Shown: positions 1 through 3,627, counted from the first letter of the stretch. The stretch is 6,137 bases of DNA from Candidatus Methanophagales archaeon (GCA_021161765.1 JAGGZZ010000244.1:1-6137), one strand, 5' to 3'. Numbers and translations are program-made. Notes: generated from the sequence alone by a model not told the origin.

Positions 1-20
1 ACCTCAATTGTTTTTTGCAT
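1..20 (-). CDS. DUF104 (AF2212-like) antitoxin, N-terminal fragment at window edge
   Basis: The first 20 bases, read on the minus strand, encode MQKTIEV with ATG at 20-18. They are identical to the first codons of the complete antitoxin at 1164-1358. The gene runs off the left edge, so only its start is visible. A ribosome binding site (AGGAGGT, minus strand, 30-36) lies 9 bases upstream, and a TATA-like box lies further up at 67-76. By analogy with the complete copy, it is probably the antitoxin of a second antitoxin-PIN toxin operon whose body lies left of the window. Whether that copy is intact cannot be seen. Confidence 0.6.
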
Positions 21-66
21 CTTCTTTACACCTCCTCTAACGTTATAAATCATTATTGTTTTCTGA

Positions 67-76
67 GTATAAAAAG
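67..76 (-). promoter_or_regulatory. TATA box of the left-edge antitoxin gene
   Basis: On the minus strand this reads CTTTTTATAC, a good archaeal TATA box. A start of transcription about 26 bases downstream would fall near position 45, leaving a leader of about 25 bases that contains the AGGAGGT ribosome binding site. The same box, spacing and flanks recur upstream of the complete antitoxin copy (1404-1413), which supports its being functional. Confidence 0.55.
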
Positions 77-83
77 GTAGTTC

Positions 84-227
84 TTGCACACCGACAAGGA
101 ATACCGACCGCTGATGGCGGGATACGCGAATTATCCGTCACCGACAGGAGTGCCAGAGTTCAATGCGCTCGGATTGGTCGCGTGGATACACTTTTTCTTT
201 TTTTACAAAAAAGAAAACCTGTGCTAA
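84..227 (+). pseudogene. Decayed PEF-CTERM surface-protein tail (copy 1)
   Basis: The frame from 84 reads LHTDKEYRPLMAGYANYP, then GVPEFNALGLVA, then Trp and a run of Phe/Lys codons to a stop at 225-227. It matches the PEF-CTERM-like tail at 1421-1636 codon for codon, but two things are changed. The Pro/Thr-rich spacer of about 19 residues is missing, and the hydrophobic helix breaks off after GLVA where a 49-bp hairpin repeat begins (188). The basic end is lost, so a sorting or anchoring tail can no longer be formed. There is no ribosome binding site and no sensible start codon. I read it as the remnant of the C-terminus of a PEF-CTERM protein, carried along with the adjacent antitoxin promoter when this block was duplicated. 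Confidence 0.6.
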
Positions 228-236
228 AAGAAAAAA
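188..236. repeat. 49-bp T/A hairpin repeat, copy A
   Basis: The element starts ACACTTTTTC and ends in GTGCTAAAAG plus A-tract. Its core is an 11-bp perfect inverted repeat (TTTTCTTTTTT / AAAAAAGAAAA) around TAC, flanked by CAC/GTG. It is identical over all 49 bases to copy D (2444-2492), close to copy C (1860-1906), and copy B (672-689) is a half element. It interrupts the PEF-CTERM tail. A second A-rich arm (AAAAGAAAAAA) could pair with the same T-rich arm, so two alternative stems are possible. The T-runs could also act as an archaeal terminator. Confidence 0.8.
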
Positions 237-237
237 A

Positions 238-246
238 CTTTATATA
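238..246 (+). promoter_or_regulatory. TATA box for the coiled-coil gene
   Basis: CTTTATATA is close to the ideal archaeal TATA box. Its centre lies about 27 bases before the ATG at 270, which is the usual box-to-start distance, so a leaderless or nearly leaderless mRNA is predicted. The box directly abuts the end of hairpin repeat A. Confidence 0.65.
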
Positions 247-269
247 AGGTTAAGATTTATTTACGTAAC

Positions 270-623
270 ATGAAAGAAACGGAGGGGAATGATTCTACAA
301 TGGACGTAATAGGAAGGATAAGCGTCTTGGAGGGAAAAGTAAGCGAACATGACCGGATATTTGATATGATAAATACGAGATTGGGCGAGATGAACAAGAG
401 GATAGATGGAACGAATGAGAGAATAGATAGCTTAAGGTTGAGCGTGGACAAGAAGATAGATGACGTGAATAAGAGGATAGAAGGAATGGACACGAGGATA
501 AATTCAAGGATAGAAGGAATGGACATAAGGCTAAACGGAAGGATAGATTCAAACTTCAAGTGGATGCTCGGTGTTCAAATAACAATGTGGATTACAATAA
601 TAGTTGCTATTCTTTTACACTAA
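270..623 (+). CDS. Small coiled-coil protein with C-terminal transmembrane anchor
   Basis: This is a 117-residue protein. Residues about 15-95 are polar with regularly spaced Ile/Leu/Met in near-heptad repeats (MNKRIDGTNERIDSL, VNKRIEGMDTRI, RIEGMDIRLNGRI), so a long coiled coil is predicted. Residues about 98-116 (from WMLGVQ to AILL) form one hydrophobic helix that ends the protein, giving a tail-anchored membrane topology. There is no signal peptide and no catalytic motif. The layout recalls small phage-type XhlA-like proteins, but I do not assign it to a family. Start choice: ATG 270 sits at leaderless distance from the TATA box. The in-frame ATG at 300 (residue 11) has GGAGGGG at 281-287, but 12 bases away, so it is the alternative. 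Its role is unknown; it is co-oriented with neither neighbouring toxin operon. Confidence 0.8.
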   Translation: MKETEGNDSTMDVIGRISVLEGKVSEHDRIFDMINTRLGEMNKRIDGTNERIDSLRLSVDKKIDDVNKRIEGMDTRINSRIEGMDIRLNGRIDSNFKWMLGVQITMWITIIVAILLH

Positions 624-634
624 TCTTTTTACTT
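624..634 (+). terminator. T-rich terminator candidate after the coiled-coil gene
   Basis: Directly after the stop codon the sequence has a short T-run (CTTTTTACTTT). A much stronger one follows at 676-688 in half repeat B (TTTTTCTTTTTTT). Archaeal termination mostly uses T-runs in the coding strand, so either could end the transcript. No hairpin is needed or seen here. Confidence 0.35.
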
Positions 635-639
635 TACAC

Positions 640-671
640 ACCAACAGTGCACTCGGATTGGTTGTGTTGAT
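640..671 (+). pseudogene. Short remnant of PEF-CTERM tail (copy 3)
   Basis: The stretch around GCACTCGGATTGGTTGTGTTGATACAC matches copy 1 (GCGCTCGGATTGGTCGCGTGGATACAC), which encodes ALGLVAW of the PEF-CTERM helix. As in copy 1 it runs straight into the T/A hairpin repeat at the same base. Only about 30 bases remain, preceded by a possible relic of the upstream part (CACACCAACAG). This is a third trace of the same tail-plus-repeat junction, so the junction itself was duplicated. Confidence 0.5.
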
Positions 672-689
672 ACACTTTTTCTTTTTTTA
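672..689. repeat. T/A hairpin repeat, half copy B
   Basis: Eighteen bases match the left half of copies A and D. The match ends at the centre of the palindrome, where a different repeat (GACAC...CAGAT, 690-717) takes over. The right A-rich arm is missing, so this copy cannot form the hairpin. Its T-run could still terminate plus-strand transcription from the coiled-coil gene. Confidence 0.65.
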
Positions 690-717
690 GACACGGATTT
701 CGCAGATTGACACAGAT
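690..717. repeat. 28-bp GACACRGATTWCGCAGATT repeat, copy 1
   Basis: This 28-base stretch recurs at 3600-3627 with two mismatches, both times directly after a run of T plus A. It resembles the arms of the MITE-like element at 1720-1804 (CACAGATTT, GACACAG). It appears to be a solitary arm of such an element, ending 7 bases before the toxin stop codon. Confidence 0.6.
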
Positions 718-724
718 TATGTTT

Positions 725-1177
725 TTAAGGGATTGGGATTATCTCTAAGAAATCAACTCGTTTGAAGTCGGGGTCGAAGGTGGCGATTTTATTGATTCCG
801 TGATGTTTGCAAGTAGCGGCGATTAGAGCGTCGTTGGGGAGAAGATTATACTTTCTCATTAACAGAATAAACTCATCCCTATCAAGCTGATCTTGAAATA
901 TGTCAACCTCCGAAGAATCCAAAAGATTGTAAAAATCTTTAAAATCTCTCTCGCAGAACGAATAACCTTTTTTTGAGATATAATCCCTGAAAGCATGAAT
1001 ATTTTTGATACCAAGCTTGTTAAACGCTTTTGTCCTTGCGATAACAAAAAGTGTCTCATTTATAACTATTCCTGATATGCACAGCTCCTCTTCCATGCTC
1101 AAAATCTTCTCTGCTTTGTCGCTAAGAGAAGTTTCATAAAGGTAATTGATAAAGACGTTTGTGTCAACGAATATCAT
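725..1177 (-). CDS. VapC-like PIN-domain toxin (ribonuclease)
   Basis: The 150-residue product is a full-length PIN domain. The acidic metal-site residues are in place: Asp5 in VDTN, Glu41 in INET, Asp116 in LPNDALIAAT, and Asp135/Asp137 in ATFDPDF. PIN toxins of this type are Mg2+-dependent endoribonucleases that cut specific tRNA or rRNA sites and are held in check by a cognate antitoxin; the RNA target cannot be read from sequence. The ATG (1177-1175) lies inside the end of the antitoxin gene, a 14-base overlap, and GAGG is placed 5 bases upstream, so translation is probably coupled. With all acidic residues present the toxin should be active. A near-identical C-terminal fragment of a paralogue lies at 2612-2745. 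I give no gene symbol because the VapC label is family-level only. Confidence 0.9.
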   Translation of the reverse strand: MIFVDTNVFINYLYETSLSDKAEKILSMEEELCISGIVINETLFVIARTKAFNKLGIKNIHAFRDYISKKGYSFCERDFKDFYNLLDSSEVDIFQDQLDRDEFILLMRKYNLLPNDALIAATCKHHGINKIATFDPDFKRVDFLEIIPIP

Positions 1178-1358
1178 TTGCCTCGAGTTCGAACTCCTTT
1201 AACAACTTTTCGTCAACTTCCCCCAGTATTCCCCGGTATTTTTTTAACTTATCGCTTTTTGTTATCTTTATAGGGATTTTAGTTCCATCGGGTATTTCCA
1301 CGGGCTCCAACGGCTTAAACACTCCCTTTTCATACACAACCTCAATTGTTTTTTGCAT
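1164..1358 (-). CDS. DUF104 (AF2212-like) antitoxin
   Basis: This 64-residue protein has the typical DUF104 pattern at its N-terminus: a short beta strand (MQKTIEVVYE), then KGVFKPLEPVEIPDGTKIPIKI, about residues 2-32. A charged, helical C-terminal part (YRGILGEVDEKLLKEFELE, residues 41-59) is the usual place for toxin binding in such small antitoxins. It is the first gene of the operon and overlaps the PIN toxin by 14 bases, the standard order. The start is firm: AAAGGAGGT on the minus strand (1374-1366) sits 7 bases before the ATG, and a TATA box is at 1413-1404. DUF104 proteins lack an evident DNA-binding motif, so autoregulation of the operon is not assured. The first seven codons are repeated exactly at 1-20. 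Confidence 0.88.
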   Translation of the reverse strand: MQKTIEVVYEKGVFKPLEPVEIPDGTKIPIKITKSDKLKKYRGILGEVDEKLLKEFELEANDIR

Positions 1359-1365
1359 CTTCTAT

Positions 1366-1374
1366 ACCTCCTTT
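1366..1374 (-). promoter_or_regulatory. Ribosome binding site of the antitoxin
   Basis: Minus strand AAAGGAGGT, 7 bases before the ATG at 1358. It is a near-perfect Shine-Dalgarno sequence and fixes the antitoxin start. Confidence 0.8.
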
Positions 1375-1403
1375 ACCTCTATGTTATAGATATTGATTCT
1401 TGA

Positions 1404-1413
1404 GTATAAAAAG
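1404..1413 (-). promoter_or_regulatory. TATA box of the antitoxin-toxin operon
   Basis: Minus strand CTTTTTATAC. Transcription would start near 1382, giving a leader of about 24 bases with the ribosome binding site inside. On the plus strand the same bases read TATAAAAAG, so the box could in principle also fire toward the PEF-CTERM reading frame (start near 1432, ATG at 1451). Direction cannot be decided by eye. Confidence 0.55.
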
Positions 1414-1420
1414 ATAGTTC

Positions 1421-1636
1421 TTGCACACCGATGATGACTGCCGACCGGTGATGGCGAAATACGAGAACTATCCGGCGCCGACGGGACCGGAACCAACACC
1501 GACACCAATGCCAACGCCAACACCGGGACCGGGACCGGTAGGAGTGCCAGAGTTCAATGCGGTGGGATTGGTTGCGTTAGTTGGCGTGTTGAGCGTGGTG
1601 CTTGCGGTGACGACAGTGGGCAGGAGGAGGCAATAG
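1421..1636 (+). CDS. PEF-CTERM-like sorting tail, probably a C-terminal gene fragment
   Basis: The frame encodes about 71 residues. Residues 1-20 are a short polar lead-in, 21-40 a Pro/Thr/Gly-rich spacer (PEPTPTPMPTPTPGPGP), then VPEF at 42-45, a hydrophobic helix about 48-67, and a basic end (GRRRQ). This is the layout of the PEF-CTERM tail of archaeal surface proteins, the proposed substrate signal of an archaeosortase. The body such a tail should anchor is absent: immediately upstream is the antitoxin promoter. The frame opens at TTG 1421; the first ATG is 1451 without a ribosome binding site. It is therefore either an orphan C-terminal fragment or a mini-protein read from the divergent TATA box. 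Against plain decay, the frame is intact and its lead-in is conserved in register with copy 1 at 84-227. Confidence 0.5.
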   Translation: MHTDDDCRPVMAKYENYPAPTGPEPTPTPMPTPTPGPGPVGVPEFNAVGLVALVGVLSVVLAVTTVGRRRQ

Positions 1637-1661
1637 GCAATGGGCAATAGGGAACAGGCAA
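1626..1661. repeat. Degenerate GGCAATA/G heptad repeat
   Basis: The stretch holds GGCAATAGGCAATGGGCAAT followed by AGGGAACAGGCAATG, several 7-8-base units. It begins inside the last codons of the PEF-CTERM frame and supplies its stop (TAG 1634-1636). On the minus strand it translates to LPIAYCLLP-type runs, which explains the false open frames there. A related string (GGGAACAGGAATAGGAATAG) starts the gene at 2074. Confidence 0.6.
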
Positions 1662-1672
1662 TGAAAAAACAC

Positions 1673-1707
1673 AAAATTTTCCCTGGGTTTCTTTTTTTCC
1701 GGGGACA
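1673..1707. repeat. CCCTGG/CCGGGG hairpin repeat, copy 1
   Basis: The pattern is AAAATTTTCCC, a GC stem, a GTTTCTTTTTTT loop, then CCGGGGAC. Stem arms are 1681-1686 and 1699-1704, with one G-T wobble pair. Related copies lie at 1827-1859 and 2567-2600. Confidence 0.7.
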
Positions 1708-1719
1708 ATAAGGTAAAAA

Positions 1720-1804
1720 AACCACGAGATTTCACAAGATGGACACAGAAGAAAGATGGAAATAAAATAAATAATCTTGTGGAAATCTGTGTAATCTTGT
1801 GGTT
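1720..1804. mobile_element. 85-bp MITE-like inverted-repeat element
   Basis: The left arm AACCACGAGATTTCACAAGA (1720-1739) and the reverse complement of the right arm, AACCACAAGATTACACAGAT (1785-1804), match with few mismatches, framing an A-rich centre. It has no coding capacity, so if mobile it depends on enzymes elsewhere. No clear target duplication is visible. The arms share GACACAG/CACAGAT words with the solitary repeats at 690-717 and 3600-3627. Confidence 0.55.
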
Positions 1805-1826
1805 AAAGTGAACAGCGCAAAAAATG

Positions 1827-1859
1827 CAAAATTTTCCCCCGGTTTCTTTTTTTCCGGGG
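1827..1859. repeat. CCCCGG/CCGGGG hairpin repeat, copy 2
   Basis: The stem arms 1837-1842 and 1854-1859 pair perfectly around a T-rich loop, with AAAATTTTC before them. The right end overlaps the start of T/A hairpin repeat C (ACAC from 1860), so the two elements are fused end to end. Confidence 0.7.
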
Positions 1860-1906
1860 ACACTTTTTCTTTTTAGGAAAAAGAAAACCTGTGCTAAAAG
1901 AAAAAA
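1860..1906. repeat. T/A hairpin repeat, copy C
   Basis: This 47-base copy matches copies A and D outside its centre. The centre differs (AGG between 5-base arms instead of TAC between 6-base arms), yet the 10-bp stem TTTTCTTTTT/AAAAAGAAAA is kept. That is the pattern expected if the hairpin, not the exact bases, is maintained or if the palindrome mutates by arm copying. Confidence 0.75.
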
Positions 1907-2001
1907 CAAACTTGTTTCTTTAGTCAAGCTTTCTTTTCCGCGAAGCTGCGAAGCATTTTTGGTCAAACTTTTTCTTAAAGTTTGAAAGAAAGGTTGTTAG
2001 T

Positions 2002-2035
2002 CAACTTTTTTACCGGAGGTAAAAAAGTTGTTTTT
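2002..2035 (+). terminator. 13-bp perfect hairpin followed by a T-run
   Basis: CAACTTTTTTACC (2002-2014) and GGTAAAAAAGTTG (2018-2030) form a perfect stem with loop GGA, followed by TTTTT. It looks like an intrinsic terminator, but no plus-strand gene ends just before it, so insulation of the gene at 2074 or a mobile palindrome are both possible. A shortened relative (TTTTACC/GGTAAAA) lies at 3543-3559. Confidence 0.5.
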
Positions 2036-2073
2036 AAGGGATAAGAAGAAAGGATTTAATTGGGTGATGGAGA

Positions 2074-2343
2074 ATGGGAACAGGAATAGGAATAGAGATG
2101 GAGAAGATAAGGATAGTGGATAAGAATGAGCACGTGGATAAAGGGAAAGAAATTTATGCGAAGATAAAGGCTAAGCTAGAGCCCGCACACAAGGGTGAGT
2201 TTGTAGCGATTGAGGTGGATACTGGGGATTATTTCGTGGGAAAGGACCCAATAGAGGCGGATGAGAAAGCGAGGGAGAAATATCCTGATGCGGTTTTCTT
2301 TCTGGCAAGGATAGGTTATAGAGCGGCATTTGTTCGCAGGTGA
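2074..2343 (+). CDS. Small hypothetical protein (DUF5678-like), partner of a retropepsin-like gene
   Basis: The product has 89 residues. Its core, about residues 38-89, reads HKGEFVAIEVDTGDYFVGKD, then a helix rich in Glu/Lys/Ala (PIEADEKAREKYPDA), then VFFLARIGYRAAFVRR. This beta-beta-helix-beta pattern resembles the small DUF5678-type proteins that often precede small aspartic-protease genes; the family call is from memory and not certain. No catalytic motif, signal or membrane segment is visible. The start at 2074 is supported by GGTGAT (2063-2068) 5 bases upstream; an in-frame ATG at 2098 is a weaker alternative without a good ribosome binding site. The stop overlaps the ribosome binding site of the next gene, which starts 5 bases later, so the pair is co-translated. 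The partner is truncated, leaving this protein an orphan. Confidence 0.75.
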   Translation: MGTGIGIEMEKIRIVDKNEHVDKGKEIYAKIKAKLEPAHKGEFVAIEVDTGDYFVGKDPIEADEKAREKYPDAVFFLARIGYRAAFVRR

Positions 2344-2443
2344 TCACATGGAAGGTTACGTAGATGAATATGGACAGGGAAGGGTTAGAGTTGGAGTTAT
2401 AGGAAGAAAAAAGGAAATAGCGGTAGATGCAGTAATTGATACA

Positions 2444-2492
2444 ACACTTTTTCTTTTTTTACAAAAAAGAAAACCTGTGCTAAAAGAAAAAA
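2444..2492. repeat. 49-bp T/A hairpin repeat, copy D
   Basis: It is identical to copy A over all 49 bases and lies exactly at the break of the aspartic-protease gene. Perfect identity over neutral sequence implies recent spread or copy-to-copy conversion. The bases before it are GATACA, similar to the GATAC before copies A and B. Confidence 0.8.
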
Positions 2493-2566
2493 TAATTCCA
2501 AACACCAAATCCCAACGTAACGCAGTTCGAGGGAGGAAAAGTAAGCCTAAACCTAAAACCTTTAAA

Positions 2567-2600
2567 GATTTTTCCCCCGGGTTTCTTCTTTCCGGGGGTT
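2567..2600. repeat. CCCCCGG/CCGGGGG hairpin repeat, copy 3
   Basis: The stem arms 2574-2580 and 2592-2598 form seven pairs, one more than copies 1 and 2, around GTTTCTTCTTT. The extra C and extra G are a matched change, supporting a real stem. It lies just beyond the 3' end of the PIN toxin fragment. Confidence 0.7.
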
Positions 2601-2611
2601 GTTTTCTTTTT

Positions 2612-2745
2612 TTATTCCGGTGTGATTATTTCTAAAAAGTCAACTCTTTCAAAGTCGGGGTCGAAGGTGGCGATTTTATTGATTCCGTGATGCTTGCAAG
2701 TAGCGGCGATTAGAGCGTCATTTGGCAAACTAAAATTGTTACTTG
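2612..2745 (-). pseudogene. C-terminal fragment of a second VapC-like PIN toxin
   Basis: On the minus strand this reads SNNFSLPNDALIAATCKHHG, continues through NKIATFDPDFERVDFLEII, and ends TPE at the stop 2614-2612. It is nearly identical to residues 109-150 of the toxin at 725-1177 and retains the last two acidic motifs (PNDA, FDPDF). Residues equivalent to 1-108, with Asp5 and Glu41, are absent, and so is an antitoxin gene, so it cannot be active. Homology stops where the 142-bp palindromic element begins (2746). The DNA match to the complete gene is very high, with changes mostly at synonymous sites, so loss is recent or conversion between copies continues. Confidence 0.85.
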
Positions 2746-2887
2746 TTTACCGCTGAGCCCGCAGAGAACACAGAGAGTCAGAATAGGTGTGAGGTCTTAG
2801 ATTTTAGGTTTCAGGGCTACTCACACCTGACAACTCACACCTCATACCTTCTGTCATCTCTGCGCTCTTCGTGATCTCGGCGGTAAA
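2746..2887. mobile_element. 142-bp MITE-like palindromic element
   Basis: The ends are TTTACCGCTGAG (2746-2757) and, reverse-complemented, TTTACCGCCGAG (2876-2887), with imperfect matching continuing inward through GCAGAG and CACAGAG words. A nested pair lies inside: AGGTGTGAG (2785-2793) against CTCACACCT (2820-2828, repeated at 2834-2842). It has no open frame, so it would be non-autonomous. It sits exactly between the broken PIN toxin fragment and the 3' end of the acylphosphatase gene, 4 bases from the latter's stop codon. Similar CCGC-GAG-CACAGAG sequences are common intergenic repeats in environmental prokaryotes (from memory). Confidence 0.6.
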
Positions 2888-2891
2888 TATC

Positions 2892-3482
2892 CTATACCAT
2901 ACCCATTTTAGCCTTTATTATTTCTATCTCTCGTTCGATTCTGTTGAACCTCTCCTCCATATATGTTTTCAGGTCTTCTCTTAAACCCCTTATTTCTCCT
3001 ATGGTTTCATCTTGCTTTTCTAACATCTTCTTTCCTATCTCCACTGATTCTTCACCAAGCTCAACAGACCTTTCACCAAGCTCAACAGACCTTTCACCAA
3101 GCTCAACAGACCTTTCACCAAGCTCAACAGACCTTTCACCAAGCTCAACAGACCTGTGAAGTAATTTCCCTGCGGTATCCAGGCGTTCAGCTATTTCTTC
3201 TCCCCATTCCCCTCTTTTTATCTCAAAGTATTCAAATTCCGCTTTAAAATCTTCAAAATTAACTTCTGTGCTCTCCACATCTATCGGATACTTCTTTATT
3301 TTTATTTTTTCGATAAACTGGTCTATATTCTCATCTTCGCCTTCCGCAACGATTCTAACGTCATAAGGTTTAACGTTCTCTACGAATCCCGTTATTTTCA
3401 ATTTCCTCGCTATCTCCTCCACCTCATCTCGATATCCAACCCTTTGCACTCTACCTTTCGCAATAATCACTACTCTTTTCAT
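2892..3482 (-). CDS. Acylphosphatase-domain protein with a repeat coiled-coil tail
   Basis: The product has 196 residues. Residues 1-90 form an acylphosphatase domain: the phosphate loop GRVQRVGYR ends in the catalytic Arg18, and GFVEN supplies the catalytic Asn36, so hydrolysis of acyl phosphates is possible. A single-domain enzyme is about 90 residues; here a 106-residue tail follows. Residues 110-144 are five exact RSVELGE heptads, then ESVEIGK, then a charged helix (about 152-193) typical of a coiled coil, so an oligomer is likely. The start is supported by AGGGGATG on the minus strand just upstream and a TATA box at 3529-3521. Function of the fusion is unknown; the domain may act as a binding module and not as a metabolic enzyme. 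No partner gene is adjacent. Confidence 0.85.
   Translation of the reverse strand: MKRVVIIAKGRVQRVGYRDEVEEIARKLKITGFVENVKPYDVRIVAEGEDENIDQFIEKIKIKKYPIDVESTEVNFEDFKAEFEYFEIKRGEWGEEIAERLDTAGKLLHRSVELGERSVELGERSVELGERSVELGERSVELGEESVEIGKKMLEKQDETIGEIRGLREDLKTYMEERFNRIEREIEIIKAKMGMV
3051..3155. repeat. Five perfect 21-bp tandem repeats inside the acylphosphatase gene
   Basis: The plus-strand unit starts TTCACCAAGCTCAACAGACC and has 21 bases; five copies run without a mismatch. Since 21 is a multiple of 3, each unit adds one RSVELGE heptad and keeps the frame. Identity at third positions shows recent expansion by slippage or unequal exchange. Confidence 0.95.
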
Positions 3483-3520
3483 TTTGCATCCCCTAATGAT
3501 TTTATGATTTATTTATATGC

Positions 3521-3529
3521 TATATAAAG
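3521..3529 (-). promoter_or_regulatory. TATA box of the acylphosphatase gene
   Basis: On the minus strand this reads CTTTATATA. Transcription would start near 3499, leaving about 17 bases of leader with the AGGGG ribosome binding site. Confidence 0.6.
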
Positions 3530-3542
3530 CTCAAGCTCAAGG

Positions 3543-3592
3543 TTTTACCGAAGGTAAAAAGTTGTTGGTAAAGCTTTTCTTTCCAAGAAAAG
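3543..3592. repeat. Two adjacent short hairpins
   Basis: TTTTACC-GAA-GGTAAAA (3543-3559) is a shortened relative of the 13-bp hairpin at 2002-2030, including the following GTTG. CTTTTCTT-TCC-AAGAAAAG (3574-3592) is a second perfect stem. Both lie between divergent promoters, where they terminate nothing obvious, which fits repeat elements better than terminators. Confidence 0.6.
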
Positions 3593-3599
3593 GTTTTTA

Positions 3600-3627
3600 G
3601 ACACAGATTACGCAGATTGACACAGAT
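3600..3627. repeat. 28-bp GACACRGATTWCGCAGATT repeat, copy 2
   Basis: It matches 690-717 at 26 of 28 positions, and again follows T-run plus A. It lies between the divergent promoters of the acylphosphatase and propeller genes. Confidence 0.6.

Larger units (their letters stand above)
1637..2065. other. Gene-free mosaic of palindromes and repeats
   Basis: I see no convincing gene in these 430 bases. From left to right they hold a GC-stem hairpin (1673-1707), a MITE-like inverted repeat (1720-1804), a second GC-stem hairpin (1827-1859), T/A hairpin repeat C (1860-1906), an 8-bp stem CAAACTTT/AAAGTTTG (1964-1984), and a 13-bp stem at 2002-2030. The individual elements are listed separately. 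Minus-strand open frames across it are low-complexity readings of these repeats. Confidence 0.75.
2348..2635 (+). pseudogene. Retropepsin-like aspartic protease, truncated in its DTG motif
   Basis: ATG 2348 follows a strong GGTGATC site overlapping the previous stop. Residues 1-32 (MEGYVDEYGQGRVRVGVIG..., then AVDAVIDT) match the N-terminal beta hairpin of small archaeal and bacterial retropepsin-like proteases, in which the next residues should be GFDG or similar after Asp31-Thr32. Here the codon for Gly is replaced by the first bases of the 49-bp hairpin repeat D, and the frame continues as low-complexity FLFLQKRKPVLKEK to a stop at 2633-2635. The catalytic triplet is incomplete and the flap and the rest of the fold are missing; no remainder is found downstream in the window. 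It is almost surely inactive. Only the first 96 bases are original gene. Confidence 0.7.

Noticed and set aside
56..247. Plus-strand frame of 63 codons
   Set aside because: It opens at TTG, is out of frame with the conserved PEF-CTERM codons at 84-227, and ends in hairpin repeat A.
257..559. Minus-strand open frames of 100 and 85 codons
   Set aside because: They are antisense to the coiled-coil gene; their Ser/Leu/Pro-rich translations mirror its GAT-AGA-ATA type repeats, and neither has a start signal.
859..1389. Frames inside the TA operon (859-1059 minus, 1159-1389 plus)
   Set aside because: Both overlap well-supported toxin and antitoxin genes in other frames, and neither has a recognisable domain.
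1468..1966. Two minus-strand frames with LPIAYCLLP / FPIAHCLLP runs
   Set aside because: They are translations of the GGCAATA repeat, hairpins and the PEF-CTERM spacer read backward. Such strings are typical repeat artefacts.
2944..3247. Plus-strand Ser/Thr- and Gln-rich repeat frames, and a possible CRISPR array
   Set aside because: The five 21-bp units have no spacers between them and encode RSVELGE heptads in the minus-strand acylphosphatase gene. They are a coding tandem repeat.
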